Of a stretch of DNA of 64,000 bases, positions 40,010-49,446 are shown one piece after another; within the stretch, counting starts at the first letter, position 1, and each line of letters starts with the position of its first letter. A program made the translations under genes and the position numbers. Under the pieces are notes generated by a model. The model searched no databases and was not told where the DNA came from. It saw only the letters and a list, made by a program, of their open reading frames with translations. Source of the stretch: Thiosocius sp963759055 (GTDB lineage: Bacteria; Pseudomonadota; Gammaproteobacteria; Chromatiales; Chromatiaceae); NCBI GenBank assembly GCA_963759055.1, contig CAVWYD010000002.1:1-64000 (forward strand). Direction: 5' to 3'.

Positions 40010-40835
40010 AACAAGGCGTATCCCAATTTATGCATCAGGTCGCCGCAGATGCGGTTGATCTGACCGATGTCGTCACGCGACAGATTCTGCAGGCTCTGCG
40101 CGTTCAGATTCTGCAGTCCCGCAGTGGTGCCTTGATAGCTGTGTGCCTTACACATGCATCAATTCGTCGAGCTCGAATGGTGTATCCAATTCCAGAAAGG
40201 CCTGAATTTTCTCGAATGACGTGCTGCGGGTCATCTGCCAGATCCTCGTATTTGATCAGCAACTGATGCTCGATACACGGTAAGTCGTCCAGCAGGCATT
40301 GGTTTGCAGTTTTCCAATGCAGCGCTGCTTGATCTATGGTGTATTCCTTTCGTCTCCTTATTCCCTCGCACACGGCATAAGGGCTCCTGACAATGGACAG
40401 GAACCGGCTTGGTTCGAAGTTTCTCTGCAGCCAAAGACTGCGCACGGTATTGGGTGGACTCTTTTCCAGCAGTATTCCCTTTCTTTTCGGATAAAGCCGG
40501 GACCAGTCCTTCTTCGCCTGCAGCGCCGGCTTTGGATCGAAGTCTTCGCGCCATCTGAATATGTCCATGCGGCTGCTCCACAAGCGTCCGACACCGAGCA
40601 GATCGGGTCTTGGAAAGGCCGTTGTGAGATGTTGACCCTCGGCGGGCAAGGACCGAATCTCCGGATGTGTCTCTAGCGTACTCGTCAATATTGTCGTGCC
40701 TGAGTTGTTGACGCCCAGGATAAACAGCCAGAACCCATGTCCGTGCAATAGCCTGCGATCGAGCCTGGCGGAGGCCCAATCGGAATACCTGCGCCTTATG
40801 AAGGAGAGAAACGGCAAGTCTTTCTCGTCGGACAC
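40006..40835 (-). CDS. sulfotransferase (family 3-like), frameshifted near the end
   Basis: Shows the PAPS-binding loop WLFILGVNNSGTTILTSTLE with THPEI after it, KSPPNTVRSLWLQRNF and the 3'-phosphate site RFLSIVRSPYAVCEGIRRRK, typical of the sulfotransferase fold. After residue about 205 the frame changes (one or more shifts between 40215 and 40110). The corrected end reads NLNAQSLQNLSRDDIGQINR and continues to KLGYALL. It starts at a GTG just after the wzt stop and ends in an ATGA overlap with the second sulfotransferase, so both are co-expressed with the exporter. Confidence 0.82.
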
Positions 40836-40838
40836 TTG

Positions 40839-42261
40839 TCACCTCAAATCGGAATCAGTCCGGAATCTTGATTCGAAGTTGAAATCTACGATTCCGAAAG
40901 AGTGACTGTCATCCGTCGGGGGTACCCGGAATGTAAGCGCATCGATGATTCTATGCAGAGATTGCGAGCTGTCTGAGAGTCCGCAATTGAAAAAAAAGAT
41001 GCCCGGGTTCAGCAGACAGGTAAATTCGAAAAGCAAGTCGTGGACCTGGCCTGCCGCGACACGTAGCCCTCTCTGGAATATAACCGGGTAGGTGCCGCCT
41101 CCCAACTCTACGCCGTTGGTTGTTTTCAGCATGCAGCGAAAACGAACGTTCTCGCATTCACGTTGAAACTCAACTCGGTAACAGACTCTATATTTACGCC
41201 TGTTGCATAGTATGTTTACAACTTTCCCGTCGAGCGTCTCTATGCGTGGCTGTGAGATCAACGCCCCATTGGGCTCGTATACCACCATGCTTTGCGATAC
41301 CAGGTTAGGATCGAAACCTGATTCGTCGGTAGGGGCCATGGAGCCGGCTTCGCTCCACTTTATCCACCGCTGGAGAAAGACCGCGTGGCTGCGCAGCAAG
41401 ACCCAATTCAGGCAGAGAGTTCGAATCTGCTTGATCAGAATTTTCGTCGCCCGTATGGAGCTGCGAGATCTGCAGCGCAATACGCTCGCTTTTTTCAGGC
41501 GCATTCATCAGTTTTTGATACCAGCCCACCGCAGTCTTCGGACTACCCGAGTAAAGCCGTTGCCCACCATGCAGCAAGATCGCCCGGTCACAGAGGGCCA
41601 CGATAGCGCTGGACGAATGCGATACGAACAGGATCGTGCCACCGCCACGCTTTATCTCTTCAATCCTGGCGAAGCATTTGCGTTGAAAGGGTTCGTCGCC
41701 AACCGCCAGTGCTTCATCCACGATCAGTATGCGGGGGTCGACATTGATGGCCACGGCGAAAGCGAGGCGGGCATACATTCCACTGGAATAATGTTTTACC
41801 GGCTGTTCAATAAAGTCCCCGATATCCGCGAACCTTGCAATATCGTCGAAACGCGATTCGATTTCCTGCTGCGCAAGACCGAGCACCGTGGCGTTCATGA
41901 AGACATTTTCCCGCCCGGTAAATTCAGGATTGAAACCGGCGCCCAGCTCGAGCAGTGCGGCTACGCGTCCGCTGGTGTCGACGGTACCCGTGGTCGGCGC
42001 CAGAGTTCCACAGATCAATTGAAGCAAAGTCGATTTGCCAGAACCATTGCGCCCAATGATGCCGACCGTCTCACCGCGTTTGACCTCGAAAGAGAGGCCT
42101 CTCAATGCCCAAAACTCACGAAAATACCTTGTTGGCTCGCGCCCAAGCATTGCCTGGAACCGCGGGAATATCGATTGCTTCAGCCGGTCCTGGGGCCTTC
42201 CATAGATCTGATAGCACTTACTCAGGTCCTTCACGCGGATGGCAATGTCGTCAGAGGACAT
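40839..42261 (-). CDS. wzt: O-antigen ABC exporter ATPase with C-terminal glycan-binding domain, frameshifted
   Basis: ATPase of the Wzm-Wzt polysaccharide exporter. The nucleotide-binding domain has Walker A GIIGRNGSGKSTLLQLICGT, signature HYSSGMYARLAFAVA and Walker B RILIVDEALAVGD followed by VSHSSSAI. A C-terminal extension of about 190 residues follows after shifts near 41390-41420. It contains VYEPNGALISQPRIETLDGK and FRCMLKTTNGVELGGGTYPV, typical of the Wzt beta-sandwich that recognises the capped end of the glycan. The ATG overlaps the end of wzm. Presence of this domain implies that export depends on a chain-terminal modification. Confidence 0.9.
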
Positions 42262-43086
42262 CGGCGAATCCCCTTCTGGCTTTTTGAAACCACCAGAAGC
42301 CCCACCAGGCGATGGCCAGCGAGACAATTGAATAGATGCCCAACGCCGACCAATCAGGCATCTCTCCGAACAGCATCACCTTACGCGACTCTTCGATGAT
42401 AAGGGTGAGTGGATTCAGCATGACCAACGAGCGCATTGGGGGCGGCAGGAAGGATACCGGGTAGAAAGACCGGCGACACGAACAGCAAAACGGAGGTGAT
42501 CAGTCCCGACACCTGGCTGATATCGCGCACGTATACCCCGGTAGCCGCGAAAAACCAGGAAAATCCCAGCGTGACCAGGATCAGTGGGAACGAGGATCAA
42601 CGGTAGGAAGACGATCGTCCACGGGAATGGTACCAGCGAGCAGCAGTTGCAGACCAAGCAGCACCATGATGCTTATCGTTGCGTGAAACACCGCTGAGCC
42701 CATGACCATCCAGGGAAAAATCTCGAGCGGAAAAATCACCTTTTTGACGAAACTGACGTTGCTGTTGATCAGCAGTGGGCGCACGGTTTATGCATTCGGC
42801 GAAAAGACCGTGAACGATGAGACCGACAAACAGGACGATTGCAAAATCTGTGTGCCCGCCGTCCTGCGCCACCCCCCAACGGGCCTTGAATACGAACGAG
42901 AAAGAAAAAAGTGTAGACGCCGAGCATCAACAATGGATTAAAGAAGGACCAGGCCAGTCCTATAAGCGAGCCACGATAACGCCCCAGGACCTCTCTTTGC
43001 GCCATCTGAAAAATCAGCTTCCTGTTGCGGATGAAGCTTGAATAGATTTCGAACAACGACGTCTTTTGGGCCCTGTGCGGGTTCAT
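42251..43086 (-). CDS. wzm: O-antigen ABC exporter permease, several frameshifts
   Basis: ABC-2-type membrane subunit. The pieces can be joined across four or five frame changes between about 42900 and 42440. They are IFQMAQREVLGRYRGSLIGL, LAWSFFNPLLMLGVYTFFF, NSNVSFVKKVIFPLEIFPWM, ATISIMVLLGLQLLLAG, and LVMLNPLTLIIEESRKVMLF plus the final helix WWGFWWFQKARRGFADVL. Together they give the normal size of about 275 residues with six helices. The ATG overlaps the stop of the 2-epimerase gene and its stop overlaps wzt. Confidence 0.87.
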
Positions 43087-44204
43087 TTCGACCAGACCAC
43101 CCGGTTTACGAAATCAACGTAGCTAAGGACGATGCGCAGCACTTTTTCTGATACTTTTTCGGCCTGATAGTCCGGTACGGAATGTTTTGCGGAGGTCGAC
43201 GTATGCTGTTGCGTCACGACCTGTACCGCATCCATGACGCGTTCGGCCTTCAGACCGCTCATGACCAGCACACCCTCATCCATACCCTCCGGGCGTTCAT
43301 GCGCGTTGCGGATGGTCACAGCGGGCAGGTTCAGCAGCGAAGCCTCTTCGGTGATGGTGCCGCTGTCGGACAGAACGCAATAGGCTTCCATCTGCAGTTT
43401 GACGTAATCGAAGAAGCCGAAGGGCTTGAGGAAGCGAATTCTGGAATCCAGCCCGTCGACGCCGAGCTTCTCCAGCCGCTGCCGGGTGCGCGGGTGAGTG
43501 GAAATGATGACTGGCATTTCATACTGCTTCACGAGTGCCACAAGCGTATCCAGCAGGTCCTGGAGGTTTTCCGGGGAATCGACGTTCTCCTCGCGGTGCG
43601 CGCTCAGCAGAAAATACTTTTGCGACTGGAGGTCGAGCCGTTCCATCACATCCGATTCAGCTATGCTGGGCATGTAGTACTCCAGCACCTCCCGCATGTG
43701 AGAACCGGTCTTGATGACCCTGTCGGCCGGGATTCCCTCTGCTAGCAAATAGCGCCGAGCATGTTCGGTCAGCACCAGATTTATGTCACTGAGGTGATCT
43801 AGCACCTTGCGGTTGAGCTCCTCGGGCACACGCTGGTCAAAGCAGCGGTTGCCTGCCTCCATGTGAAACACCGGGATCTTGCGTCGCTTCGCCGAGATGA
43901 CGGACAGGCAGGAGTTGGTATCGCCGTAAAGCATCAGTGCGTCGGGCTGCTCCTGCTCCAAAACCTGATCGGCTTTTTCGATCACGCGTGCGATGGTCTG
44001 CGCCGCGTTGTCGCCAACCGCCCCGAGGAAATGATCGGGTTTGCGGATGCCAAGGTCGTCGAAGAATACCTGGTTGAGCTCGTAGTCGAAGTTCTGGCCC
44101 GTGTGAACCAGAACATGATTGGTGTGCGCGTCGAATTCAGCAATGACTCGGGACATCTTGATGAGTTCAGGTCGGGTCCCGACGATGGTCATTACCTTAA
44201 GCAC
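43083..44204 (-). CDS. non-hydrolysing UDP-HexNAc 2-epimerase (FnlC/WbvD/WecB-like)
   Basis: C2 epimerase acting on UDP-HexNAc sugars. The 373-residue protein shows TIVGTRPELIKMSRVIAEFD, VHTGQNFDYELNQVFF, HMEAGNRCFDQRVPEELNRK, LLSAHREENVDSPENLQDLL, and the nucleotide-binding SDSGTITEEASLLNLPAVT. The motif DQRVPEE and the context place it with the last enzyme of UDP-L-FucNAc or UDP-L-QuiNAc synthesis rather than with plain WecB. The GTG start overlaps the end of the dehydratase gene. The frame is intact. Confidence 0.88.
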   Translation of the reverse strand: MLKVMTIVGTRPELIKMSRVIAEFDAHTNHVLVHTGQNFDYELNQVFFDDLGIRKPDHFLGAVGDNAAQTIARVIEKADQVLEQEQPDALMLYGDTNSCLSVISAKRRKIPVFHMEAGNRCFDQRVPEELNRKVLDHLSDINLVLTEHARRYLLAEGIPADRVIKTGSHMREVLEYYMPSIAESDVMERLDLQSQKYFLLSAHREENVDSPENLQDLLDTLVALVKQYEMPVIISTHPRTRQRLEKLGVDGLDSRIRFLKPFGFFDYVKLQMEAYCVLSDSGTITEEASLLNLPAVTIRNAHERPEGMDEGVLVMSGLKAERVMDAVQVVTQQHTSTSAKHSVPDYQAEKVSEKVLRIVLSYVDFVNRVVWSK

Positions 44205-45207
44205 GGAGCTGCTCCTGGATGAAATCGAGTTTGAGCAGGAGCTCCTTGGTGTCCTCTACATCCAGCCGCGTGGTGTTGTGCGATGTGTAGTCTTCGAAAT
44301 CAGAGATCTCCGTCTCGCCCTCGACCACGAACTTCGCGTAGTTCAGATCGCGGTTATCGGCTGGGATCCGGTAGTAGTCGCCCATGTCCTGTGCCTTGGC
44401 GAGTTCCTCTCTTGCCACCAGAGATTCGTAAAGCTTTTCACCGTGCCGGGTGCCGATGATCCGAATCTCGTTGTCCGAGTCAAACAGCTCCTTAAGGGCC
44501 TGGGCAAGCACTTCGATGGTCGAGGCGGGTGCCTTCTGGACGAAGATGTCGCCCTGGCCGCCATGCTCGAAGGCGTATAATACAAGGTCTACCGAATCCT
44601 CGAGCGACATCAGAAATCGGGTCATGGCCGGGTCGGTGACGGTAAGGGCCTTGCCTTCCTTTATCTGGTTGACGAACAGGGGGATTACCGAGCCGCGTGA
44701 CGCCATCACGTTGCCGTAACGGGTAGCACAGAGCACGGTCTCGCCCTCGGTCTGCATGCGTGCCTTCGCGACCATAAGCTTTTCCATCATGGCTTTGGAA
44801 AGGCCCATGGCGTTGATCGGGTAGACTGCCTTGTCGGTGCTCAACACGATCACGCGTTCGACATTGTTCGCGATCGCCGCGTTCATGACATTCTCGGCAC
44901 CCAGGATGTTAGTGCGCACGGCCTCCATCGGGTAGAACTCGCAGGACGGGACCTGCTTGAGTGCGGCAGCATGAAAGACATAATTCACACCCTTCATGGC
45001 GTCCCGAATGCTGTCGTAATTCCTGACGTCGCCGATATAGAACTTGAGCTTGGGATTGTTTATCTCAATCCGCATGTCTTCCTGCTTTTTTTCGTCACGG
45101 CTGAAGATACGGATTTCCCTGACGCCGGTTTTCAGAAACCGATTCAACACGGCGTTACCAAATGACCCCGTCCCGCCTGTAATCATCAGCGTTTTGTCGT
45201 CAAACAT
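44197..45207 (-). CDS. UDP-GlcNAc 4,6-dehydratase/5-epimerase (CapE/WbjB/FnlA-like)
   Basis: First enzyme of UDP-L-FucNAc/L-QuiNAc synthesis from UDP-GlcNAc. The 336-residue SDR shows MITGGTGSFGNAVLNRFL, VFHAAALKQVPSCEFYPMEA, STDKAVYPINAMGLSKAMME and the characteristic C-terminus ISDFEDYTSHNTTRLDVEDT. The catalytic YxxxK of classical SDRs is replaced by the MGLSK motif normal for this family. It is followed by the 2-epimerase and preceded by the RmlD-like reductase on the same strand. The frame is intact. Confidence 0.93.
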   Translation of the reverse strand: MFDDKTLMITGGTGSFGNAVLNRFLKTGVREIRIFSRDEKKQEDMRIEINNPKLKFYIGDVRNYDSIRDAMKGVNYVFHAAALKQVPSCEFYPMEAVRTNILGAENVMNAAIANNVERVIVLSTDKAVYPINAMGLSKAMMEKLMVAKARMQTEGETVLCATRYGNVMASRGSVIPLFVNQIKEGKALTVTDPAMTRFLMSLEDSVDLVLYAFEHGGQGDIFVQKAPASTIEVLAQALKELFDSDNEIRIIGTRHGEKLYESLVAREELAKAQDMGDYYRIPADNRDLNYAKFVVEGETEISDFEDYTSHNTTRLDVEDTKELLLKLDFIQEQLRA

Positions 45208-45225
45208 TTCTGCTTCCTTACGTCG

Positions 45226-46080
45226 TTACTTGAACTCGAACATGCGTCGGACGAGGTCGGGCCACCCAGGTGGGGTGTAGCCGGTCGCTTCTCTGAAGCG
45301 GTCGGAATTCAATGATCGATCGATGACCAGTTGCTCATCGGGAATGATCTCGATGGTCTTGCCGTACGTCGCCGCCACCAGCTTTAACAGCTCGTACTTG
45401 TCTATGGGTGCGGCGGAGACGTGGTACAGGCCGCGCAGTTCGGCTCGGGGAAGCACGAAGTCAAGTACAACCCGTGCCAATTCCACGGTCGGCAGCCCGG
45501 AAAAAACAGCGCGCCTGAAACCTTTTACCGAGCCCTCCTGGGCCAGGAACCAGCCTATAAGGCTCCGACTTGCCGACAGTTCGTGGCCAATGATCGAGGT
45601 GCGCATGGTGATCGCATTCGGGTAGTCGACCTCGCCCAACAGCTTGGAGCGGCCATACAGATCATCGGCGTCGGGAAAGTCTGTTTCCAGGTAATCGCCT
45701 TTGCTGCCGGAAAATACGCAGTCCGTGCTGACGTGGATGAGGCGAGAACCGCCGGCTTGACAGAGTGCGGCGAGACGATGCGGTAACAGCGAGTTGATCG
45801 GTACGGCCTGCAGTGGATCATTGGCGTCCGCCAGCTGTTTGACCAGACCGACACAGTTCACCACCGCGTCCGGAAGGGTTGTGGCAAATGTTCTCACCAG
45901 CGAGTCATGATTTTCGACGTCGACGCCTGTCACGATCCGAGCTGCGAGCTCCGCCGGGAAATGCCGCCGCGCAGCCTCGCTTCGTGCGGTTCCGACGACG
46001 CTCGATCCCCAGGCCTCGGACAGGACCCGGAACATCGCATTGCCAAGCATTCCGCTGACACCTAAAACCAGGATTTTCAT
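45226..46080 (-). CDS. RmlD-like sugar reductase (WbvR/QnlB type)
   Basis: SDR reductase of 284 residues: MKILVLGVSGMLGNAMFRVL, VNCVGLVKQLADANDPLQAV, the STDCVFSGSKGDY motif, the YGRSK catalytic pair and a substrate tail. It lacks the cupin extension that makes WbjC/CapF/FnlB about 370 residues long, the reductase of the L-FucNAc branch. A short RmlD-like enzyme between FnlA-type and FnlC-type genes is the arrangement described for UDP-L-QuiNAc/L-RhaNAc synthesis in Vibrio cholerae O37. UDP-L-QuiNAc is therefore the favoured product. It is the first gene of the minus-strand O-antigen run. Confidence 0.85.
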   Translation of the reverse strand: MKILVLGVSGMLGNAMFRVLSEAWGSSVVGTARSEAARRHFPAELAARIVTGVDVENHDSLVRTFATTLPDAVVNCVGLVKQLADANDPLQAVPINSLLPHRLAALCQAGGSRLIHVSTDCVFSGSKGDYLETDFPDADDLYGRSKLLGEVDYPNAITMRTSIIGHELSASRSLIGWFLAQEGSVKGFRRAVFSGLPTVELARVVLDFVLPRAELRGLYHVSAAPIDKYELLKLVAATYGKTIEIIPDEQLVIDRSLNSDRFREATGYTPPGWPDLVRRMFEFK

Positions 46081-46461
46081 GGCATCGGCCCGTTGCTATC
46101 TTTTCTGTGTGTTGGTGGGCATATTGGGGTCTTAGAGGCTAGAAAGTCGCCGCGGCAGATCGGTCCGGGCAAAGCGGCAGCATGACTCGCCCAGCCGGTC
46201 GGGTGCGGAACGAGCGTTTCGTTTTGCACGAGACAAAGAAAAGAAAGGAAATTTTTCCCATTTCCCCAATTTCGGCGGAGAAGTTTAACAGCTGCCGGCA
46301 TTTTCAGGCAATTTCCGCGGCTCCCTGAGATTGTTGCAAGATTGCGAGAAACGGGCCCCGGGTTTCTCCAAGTCGGTACCCGCACCCGCTCACCGAAGCG
46401 CAGACCAGAATCGGTCACACAATTATCGCCGCATGGCCCACTAGCTGATCGGGATGCTGGA

Positions 46462-46617
46462 TCAGGCGCTCCTCGGACTTTCGCCTGAAAAGCTGGCATT
46501 GAACCAGTCGAGCTGTTGGTTCAGCGCATCCCACTCCTCGTGCAGCCAACCTTTGTCCGCACCGACCTTCGCATAGCTTTGCGGGTCCATAACAGAGCGG
46601 GCTGAGGCGGCTTTCAT
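46462..46617 (-). CDS. possible 51-residue ORF or gene remnant in the O-antigen/msbA gap
   Basis: The 717-base gap 46081-46797 holds no gene I can name. The minus strand has a short frame, MKAASARSVMDPQSYAKVGA to DWFNASFSG, with KGWLHEEWDALNQQLDW, amphipathic and plausible as the C-terminus of a lost protein. No matching upstream part or ribosome site was found. The rest of the gap (46081-46460) shows only a purine-rich AAGAAAAGAAAGG stretch. The right end should contain the msbA promoter. Confidence 0.2.
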   Translation of the reverse strand: MKAASARSVMDPQSYAKVGADKGWLHEEWDALNQQLDWFNASFSGESPRSA

Positions 46618-46696
46618 GGACCGCGATTCTTGGCTTTAAGATTTCCGTATGTTCCGAAAAGGCAGTGCTTCGTGGTTTCGGAATCGGCCCAGAAAT

Positions 46697-46725
46697 GCTC
46701 CAGGTGATCGTATCGGCGATATAAT
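46697..46725 (+). promoter_or_regulatory. possible msbA promoter
   Basis: A perfect -10 hexamer TATAAT at 46720-46725, about 70 bases before the msbA start, followed by the palindrome CTAGCGCTAG. The -35 position (around 46697-46702) is a weak match, so only the -10 box supports the call. Confidence 0.35.
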
Positions 46726-46797
46726 CTAGCGCTAGCGCATTCGGGGCCGCCAAAAGCGGCGCCGGTTACCGTCGCTGATTCACCAAGGCTGTTGAAA

Positions 46798-48558
46798 ATG
46801 TCGAAAAATCCGGAAGGCCGCATCATCAGCAGCCGCGAGCTTTATCTCCGTCTGCTGAGCCACGTGAAGCCCTATTGGCGGCAATTTGCGTTCGGCATCC
46901 TGTTCATGGTGCTGCTGGCCCTGACCGAGCCGGCCATCCCTTTTTTGCTCAAACCGTTGCTCGATGGCACCTTCGTCGAGCGGGACCCGGAGTTTCTGTT
47001 CTGGTCGCCGATCTTTCTGATCGCGCTTTTTCTGGTCCGGGGCACCTGCGGGCTTGCCAGTCAGATTGCGTTTGCCTGGGTGTCCGGGAAACTGGTCCTC
47101 GATCTGCGCAAGCTCATGTTTGAACGCATTCTGAATCTGCCGACCAGTTATTACGACGCGCATGCCACCGGCATCGTCATAAACAAGGTGACCCATAACG
47201 TCACCCAGGTGACGGCCGCGGCCACCAAGGTGCTGATGGTGCTGGTACGCGATTCGGTCATCGTGGTGGGTCTGCTCGCCTATATGCTCTATCTGGACTG
47301 GCGTCTGAGTCTGACGGTTTTCGTTTTGCTGCCGGTTCTGGCGATCACGGTGCGGCTGATTGCCACGAGGCTGCGGGGCCTGAGCAGGCGGCTTCAGGCC
47401 ACAATGGGCGAACTGACCCATGTGCTCGGCGAGGCGGTGCGCGGCCATAAGGTCATCAAGGTCTTCGGTGGGCATGATGCAGAGCTGCGACGCTTCGTCC
47501 GCCAGGCCAACTGGGTCAGGCGATTTCAGTTCAAGGTCAAGCTGGCGGATGGTTCGAGTTCACCGCTGATCGAGGGTGTTGCGGCAATGATGATCGCGCT
47601 CCTGATCTATATCGGGACCGGGCAGTTGGGTGATGAGCCCATGAGCGTGGGCGCCTTTGTGTCCTTTCTCGCGGCACTGGGCCTGCTGTTTCCCCCGATA
47701 AAACGCCTGGTCGGCGTCAATCAGCCCTTGCAGAGCGGACTTGCGGGTGCTGAAAGTGTATTCGCCATGATCGATGAACCACCGGAGAGCGATGAAGGCA
47801 CGGCGGTGATGACGGGGGTGAAGGGGCGGTTGGTCTTTTCGGATGTGTCTTTTCGTTATTCGTCATCCACCGACGACGTACTCGACAAGATCGATTTCGT
47901 GGTGCCGCCAGGCACCACGACAGCACTCGTCGGGCCATCCGGGAGCGGCAAGACCACGATCGCCTCGCTGGTACCCCGGTTTTACACGGTTACGGGCGGA
48001 AGCATTCTGCTCGACGACCTGGACATCCGCAGTGTCACGCTCAAGAGCCTGCGCAGTCAGATCTCGTATGTGGGACAGGAGTCGGTGTTGTTCAATGATA
48101 CCGTGGCGGCGAACATCAGCTTTGGCAGTGAAAGAGAAGTCTCGCAAGCGGACATGGAAGCGGCGGCGCGGGCCGCTTATGCGCTCGATTTCATCAATGA
48201 GTTGCCCGATGGCTTCGATACCGTCGTCGGGGAAGATGGCGTCATCCTGTCTGGCGGGCAGCGACAGCGTATCGCCATCGCGCGCGCGCTGCTCAAGGAT
48301 GCCCCGGTATTGATCCTGGATGAGGCGACATCGGCGCTGGACACCGAGTCGGAGCGCCATGTGCAGTCTGCGCTGCACAATCTGACGCGCAATCGAACCA
48401 CCCTGGTGATCGCGCACCGCCTGTCGACCATCGTGCACGCGGACCAGATCCTGGTCATCAACGAGGGCAAAGTGGTCGAGCGTGGGTCTCATGCAGAACT
48501 TATCGCGTTGGGTGGACAGTACAGTACCTTGTATCAGAATCAGTTCGAGCAGGCCTGA
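46798..48558 (+). CDS. msbA: lipid A export ATP-binding/permease protein MsbA
   Basis: Half-transporter that flips lipid A-core across the inner membrane. The 586-residue protein has six transmembrane segments in the first 330 residues (FGILFMVLLALTEPAIPFLL and others). The ATPase domain has Walker A GPSGSGKTTIASLVPRFY, Q-loop SYVGQESVLFNDTV, signature LSGGQRQRIAIARALL, Walker B VLILDEATSALD and the H-loop IAHRLSTI. The ATG at 46798 is preferred to the TTG two codons upstream. The kinase gene starts two bases after the stop. The frame is intact. Confidence 0.97.
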   Translation: MSKNPEGRIISSRELYLRLLSHVKPYWRQFAFGILFMVLLALTEPAIPFLLKPLLDGTFVERDPEFLFWSPIFLIALFLVRGTCGLASQIAFAWVSGKLVLDLRKLMFERILNLPTSYYDAHATGIVINKVTHNVTQVTAAATKVLMVLVRDSVIVVGLLAYMLYLDWRLSLTVFVLLPVLAITVRLIATRLRGLSRRLQATMGELTHVLGEAVRGHKVIKVFGGHDAELRRFVRQANWVRRFQFKVKLADGSSSPLIEGVAAMMIALLIYIGTGQLGDEPMSVGAFVSFLAALGLLFPPIKRLVGVNQPLQSGLAGAESVFAMIDEPPESDEGTAVMTGVKGRLVFSDVSFRYSSSTDDVLDKIDFVVPPGTTTALVGPSGSGKTTIASLVPRFYTVTGGSILLDDLDIRSVTLKSLRSQISYVGQESVLFNDTVAANISFGSEREVSQADMEAAARAAYALDFINELPDGFDTVVGEDGVILSGGQRQRIAIARALLKDAPVLILDEATSALDTESERHVQSALHNLTRNRTTLVIAHRLSTIVHADQILVINEGKVVERGSHAELIALGGQYSTLYQNQFEQA

Positions 48559-48560
48559 GC

Positions 48561-49433
48561 GTGTCTGATCGGCATGGTGTTACCCGGGGCGACAGCCTGA
48601 TGCGCTGCGCGAAACGCAAGGTGCATACGCTGCATGGCGATGTGTTTGATGTTGACAGCGCCTGGCGGGCCAGGCTGGCGCAACTGGGCGTGTCGCGCGA
48701 TCGGGATTGGGCGGAATTTGTCGGTGGGCATTTGGTGTCAACGGCCCCCTCGACGAAGTGTTACCGCTGCGATCTGGAAGGCGAGCAAACCGTGTATTTC
48801 AAGCGCTATACCTATGGCACAAAGGTCTGGCATGAATTCCTGCTGAGGCCGGCCAAGCCTGCGGTCGAATTCTGGGCCTACTCGCGGCTGAAGGAGCTGG
48901 GGATTCCGACGCTGGACGTCGTGGCTTTCGGTGAGAGACGGACAATTTGGAGTTCTGCTGGCGGGCTTTATTGTGACCGAGGGACTACGGGATACCATGG
49001 ACCTGGATGAATTCACCCGCACCGTCTGGTGTCACTGGCCACGCGCACGCCGGATCAAGGCGGCAAGAGCAATTGCCCGTGTGCTGCTGGACACAGGCAC
49101 GGATCGCGCATCGCAGCGGTTTTTTCCACCATGATCTCAAATGGCGCAACATCCTGATCAATAGGTCAGGCGACCCGGACTCCCTGGTATGGATCGATGC
49201 GCCTCGGGCCTCACGCATGCTTTTTCGTGAGCGCCGCGGGCGTCATCACCGATCTTTCCGGTCTGGCCCGGATTGCGATCAGTCTGTTCAGCCGTTTCGA
49301 GCTGATGCGCTTCATACATGTCTACCTCGGCGAGAAAGGCAGCAGTGCCGAGGCGAAACATCTTTTCAGGCAGGTACAGCGGCATCTGAGCAGACGCATG
49401 CCGCGCCCGGTTGACCTGTCTTTCCCGGATTAG
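48561..49433 (+). CDS. LPS kinase (Kdo kinase/InaA-like), several frameshifts
   Basis: Protein-kinase-fold sugar kinase. The first part (TKCYRCDLEGEQTVYFKRYT, WHEFLLRPAKPAVEFWAYSR) is continuous. Then the frame changes near 48945, 49090 and 49215. Readable pieces are QFGVLLAGFIVTEGLRD, HRSGFFHHDLKWRNILINRS with the catalytic Asp and Asn, LVWIDAPRAS and DLSGLARIAISLFSRFELMR. Comparable proteins beside msbA and hldE phosphorylate Kdo or core sugars. It probably starts at the GTG two bases after msbA; an ATG at 48600 is an alternative. Confidence 0.75.
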
Positions 49434-49446
49434 GGGCTGGTTTGAT

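Noticed and set aside
46077..46499. Minus-strand open frame downstream of the msbA gap
   Set aside because: Low-complexity translation with no recognisable motif and no ribosome site.
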